Below, piece after piece: positions 41,210 to 41,638 of a DNA stretch of 41,638 nt. Within the stretch, counting starts at the first letter, position 1, and each line of letters opens with the position of its first letter. Under the pieces are notes generated by a model. It was not told the origin of the DNA. It ran no database searches and saw nothing but the letters and a program-made list of their open reading frames with translations. The DNA is from Alphaproteobacteria bacterium (GTDB lineage: Bacteria > Pseudomonadota > Alphaproteobacteria > UBA6615): NCBI GenBank assembly GCA_021774445.1, contig JAJFJA010000008.1, forward strand, positions 1 through 41,638. Direction: 5' to 3'. A program made the translations under genes and the position numbers.

Positions 41210-41596
41210 CTAATCGTCGCTCTGCTGTTTGAGATAAGCGATGATGTCGGCACGATCGTCGGCCTTACCAACCCGGACGAACATGCGTTGCCCGGGAATA
41301 AAGACCGCCGGGTTGGTAAGCCAACTGTCCAAGGACTCATCGTTCCAGACGACCTCCGACTCTTGCAATGCTCGGGAGTAGCTGAAGTCCGGCACCGTAC
41401 CGGCGGTGCGGCCGAAGACGCCGCGGTGACGGGGACCGATACGATTGGTTTCGATCGAGTGGCAGCCACCGCATTTGGCGCCGTACAGTTTTTCGCCACG
41501 GGTGGCACTGCCGTCGGCGGCTTGGGCGGTGGGCGCGAAGACAACGGCGTAGACGACAAGAAGGGTACGGACCAAAAGTCCCAAAAATCGAGGCAC
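41210..41596 (-). CDS. Periplasmic c-type cytochrome (class I)
   Basis: A 128-residue exported cytochrome. A signal peptide (LLVRTLLVVYAVVFAPTAQA) is followed by the heme site CGGCH in GEKLYGAKCGGCHSIETN, then IGPRHRGVFGRTAG and the axial methionine in IPGQRMFVRVG; the C-terminal helix ADIIAYLKQQ completes the fold. It resembles cytochrome c2/c550 electron carriers. It precedes the sigma-factor gene on the same strand by about 100 bases and may share its transcript. The redox partner is unknown. Confidence 0.93.
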   Translation of the reverse strand: MPRFLGLLVRTLLVVYAVVFAPTAQAADGSATRGEKLYGAKCGGCHSIETNRIGPRHRGVFGRTAGTVPDFSYSRALQESEVVWNDESLDSWLTNPAVFIPGQRMFVRVGKADDRADIIAYLKQQSDD

Positions 41597-41638
41597 GGCT
41601 CGGCTCCTGTGAATTAGAGCCCACGCCGCCGGCCGGGA

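Overview
The window is a GC-rich chromosomal segment of an alphaproteobacterium, most like a free-living member of the Rhodospirillales or a relative. The signs are the HDAC-like deacetylase / xseB / ispA / tlyA / RNA-methyltransferase neighbourhood, a Ros/MucR zinc-finger regulator, a solitary short FtsZ, an Mrp-type antiporter operon and many GTG and TTG starts. The assignment rests on gene content only. No tRNA, rRNA, CRISPR array, transposase or intact phage gene was seen.

Layout. (1) 1-493: an AT-richer edge holding a DarT-like (DUF4433) ADP-ribosyltransferase gene interrupted by one in-frame stop. (2) 581-7083, minus strand: histone-deacetylase-like amidohydrolase, xseB, ispA, MATE exporter, tlyA, RlmD/TrmA-type methyltransferase and PhyH dioxygenase. 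(3) 7284-12442, plus strand: RND adaptor and permease, then a Crp/Fnr regulator. (4) 12558-15570, minus strand: HpcH/HpaI aldolase, GPH/MFS transporter and a secreted PA14-domain protein. (5) 15571-20433: small and regulatory genes (hypothetical, SprT-like protease, VanZ-like protein, MucR, small lipoprotein, orphan FtsZ) in unusually roomy intergenic DNA. Two related two-hairpin small-RNA candidates lie here. (6) 20434-31013: a CPA1 Na+/H+ antiporter divergent from a ten-gene Mrp-like operon, then an SLC13/RCK_C permease. (7) 31180-40000: three glycerophosphodiesterase-family genes around an Ugp-type ABC importer, with a class II aldolase and an EEP-family phosphatase/nuclease. (8) 40022-41596: cytochrome c, ECF sigma factor and a cupin anti-sigma factor.

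How the genes fit together. Region 6 looks like an ion and pH homeostasis block. Region 7 looks like uptake and cleavage of phosphodiesters such as glycerophosphodiesters, with a possible C-C cleavage step; this is inferred from gene families and neighbourhood. The minus-strand genes from 41596 down to 37619 are closely spaced, so the sigma/anti-sigma pair may be co-transcribed with part of region 7.

The most novel signal is the small-RNA pair at 17694-17768 (+) and 20166-20230 (-). Each has a 5' hairpin, a nearly identical linker containing the anti-Shine-Dalgarno string UCCUCCCU, and an intrinsic terminator. Each has a candidate promoter placed to start at the first hairpin. Other points are the stop inside the DarT-like gene, an Mrp-like complex with three large antiporter-type subunits and a split MrpA, a possible AUC start in one Mrp gene, and an anti-sigma factor joining an RskA-like N-terminus to a ChrR-like cupin.
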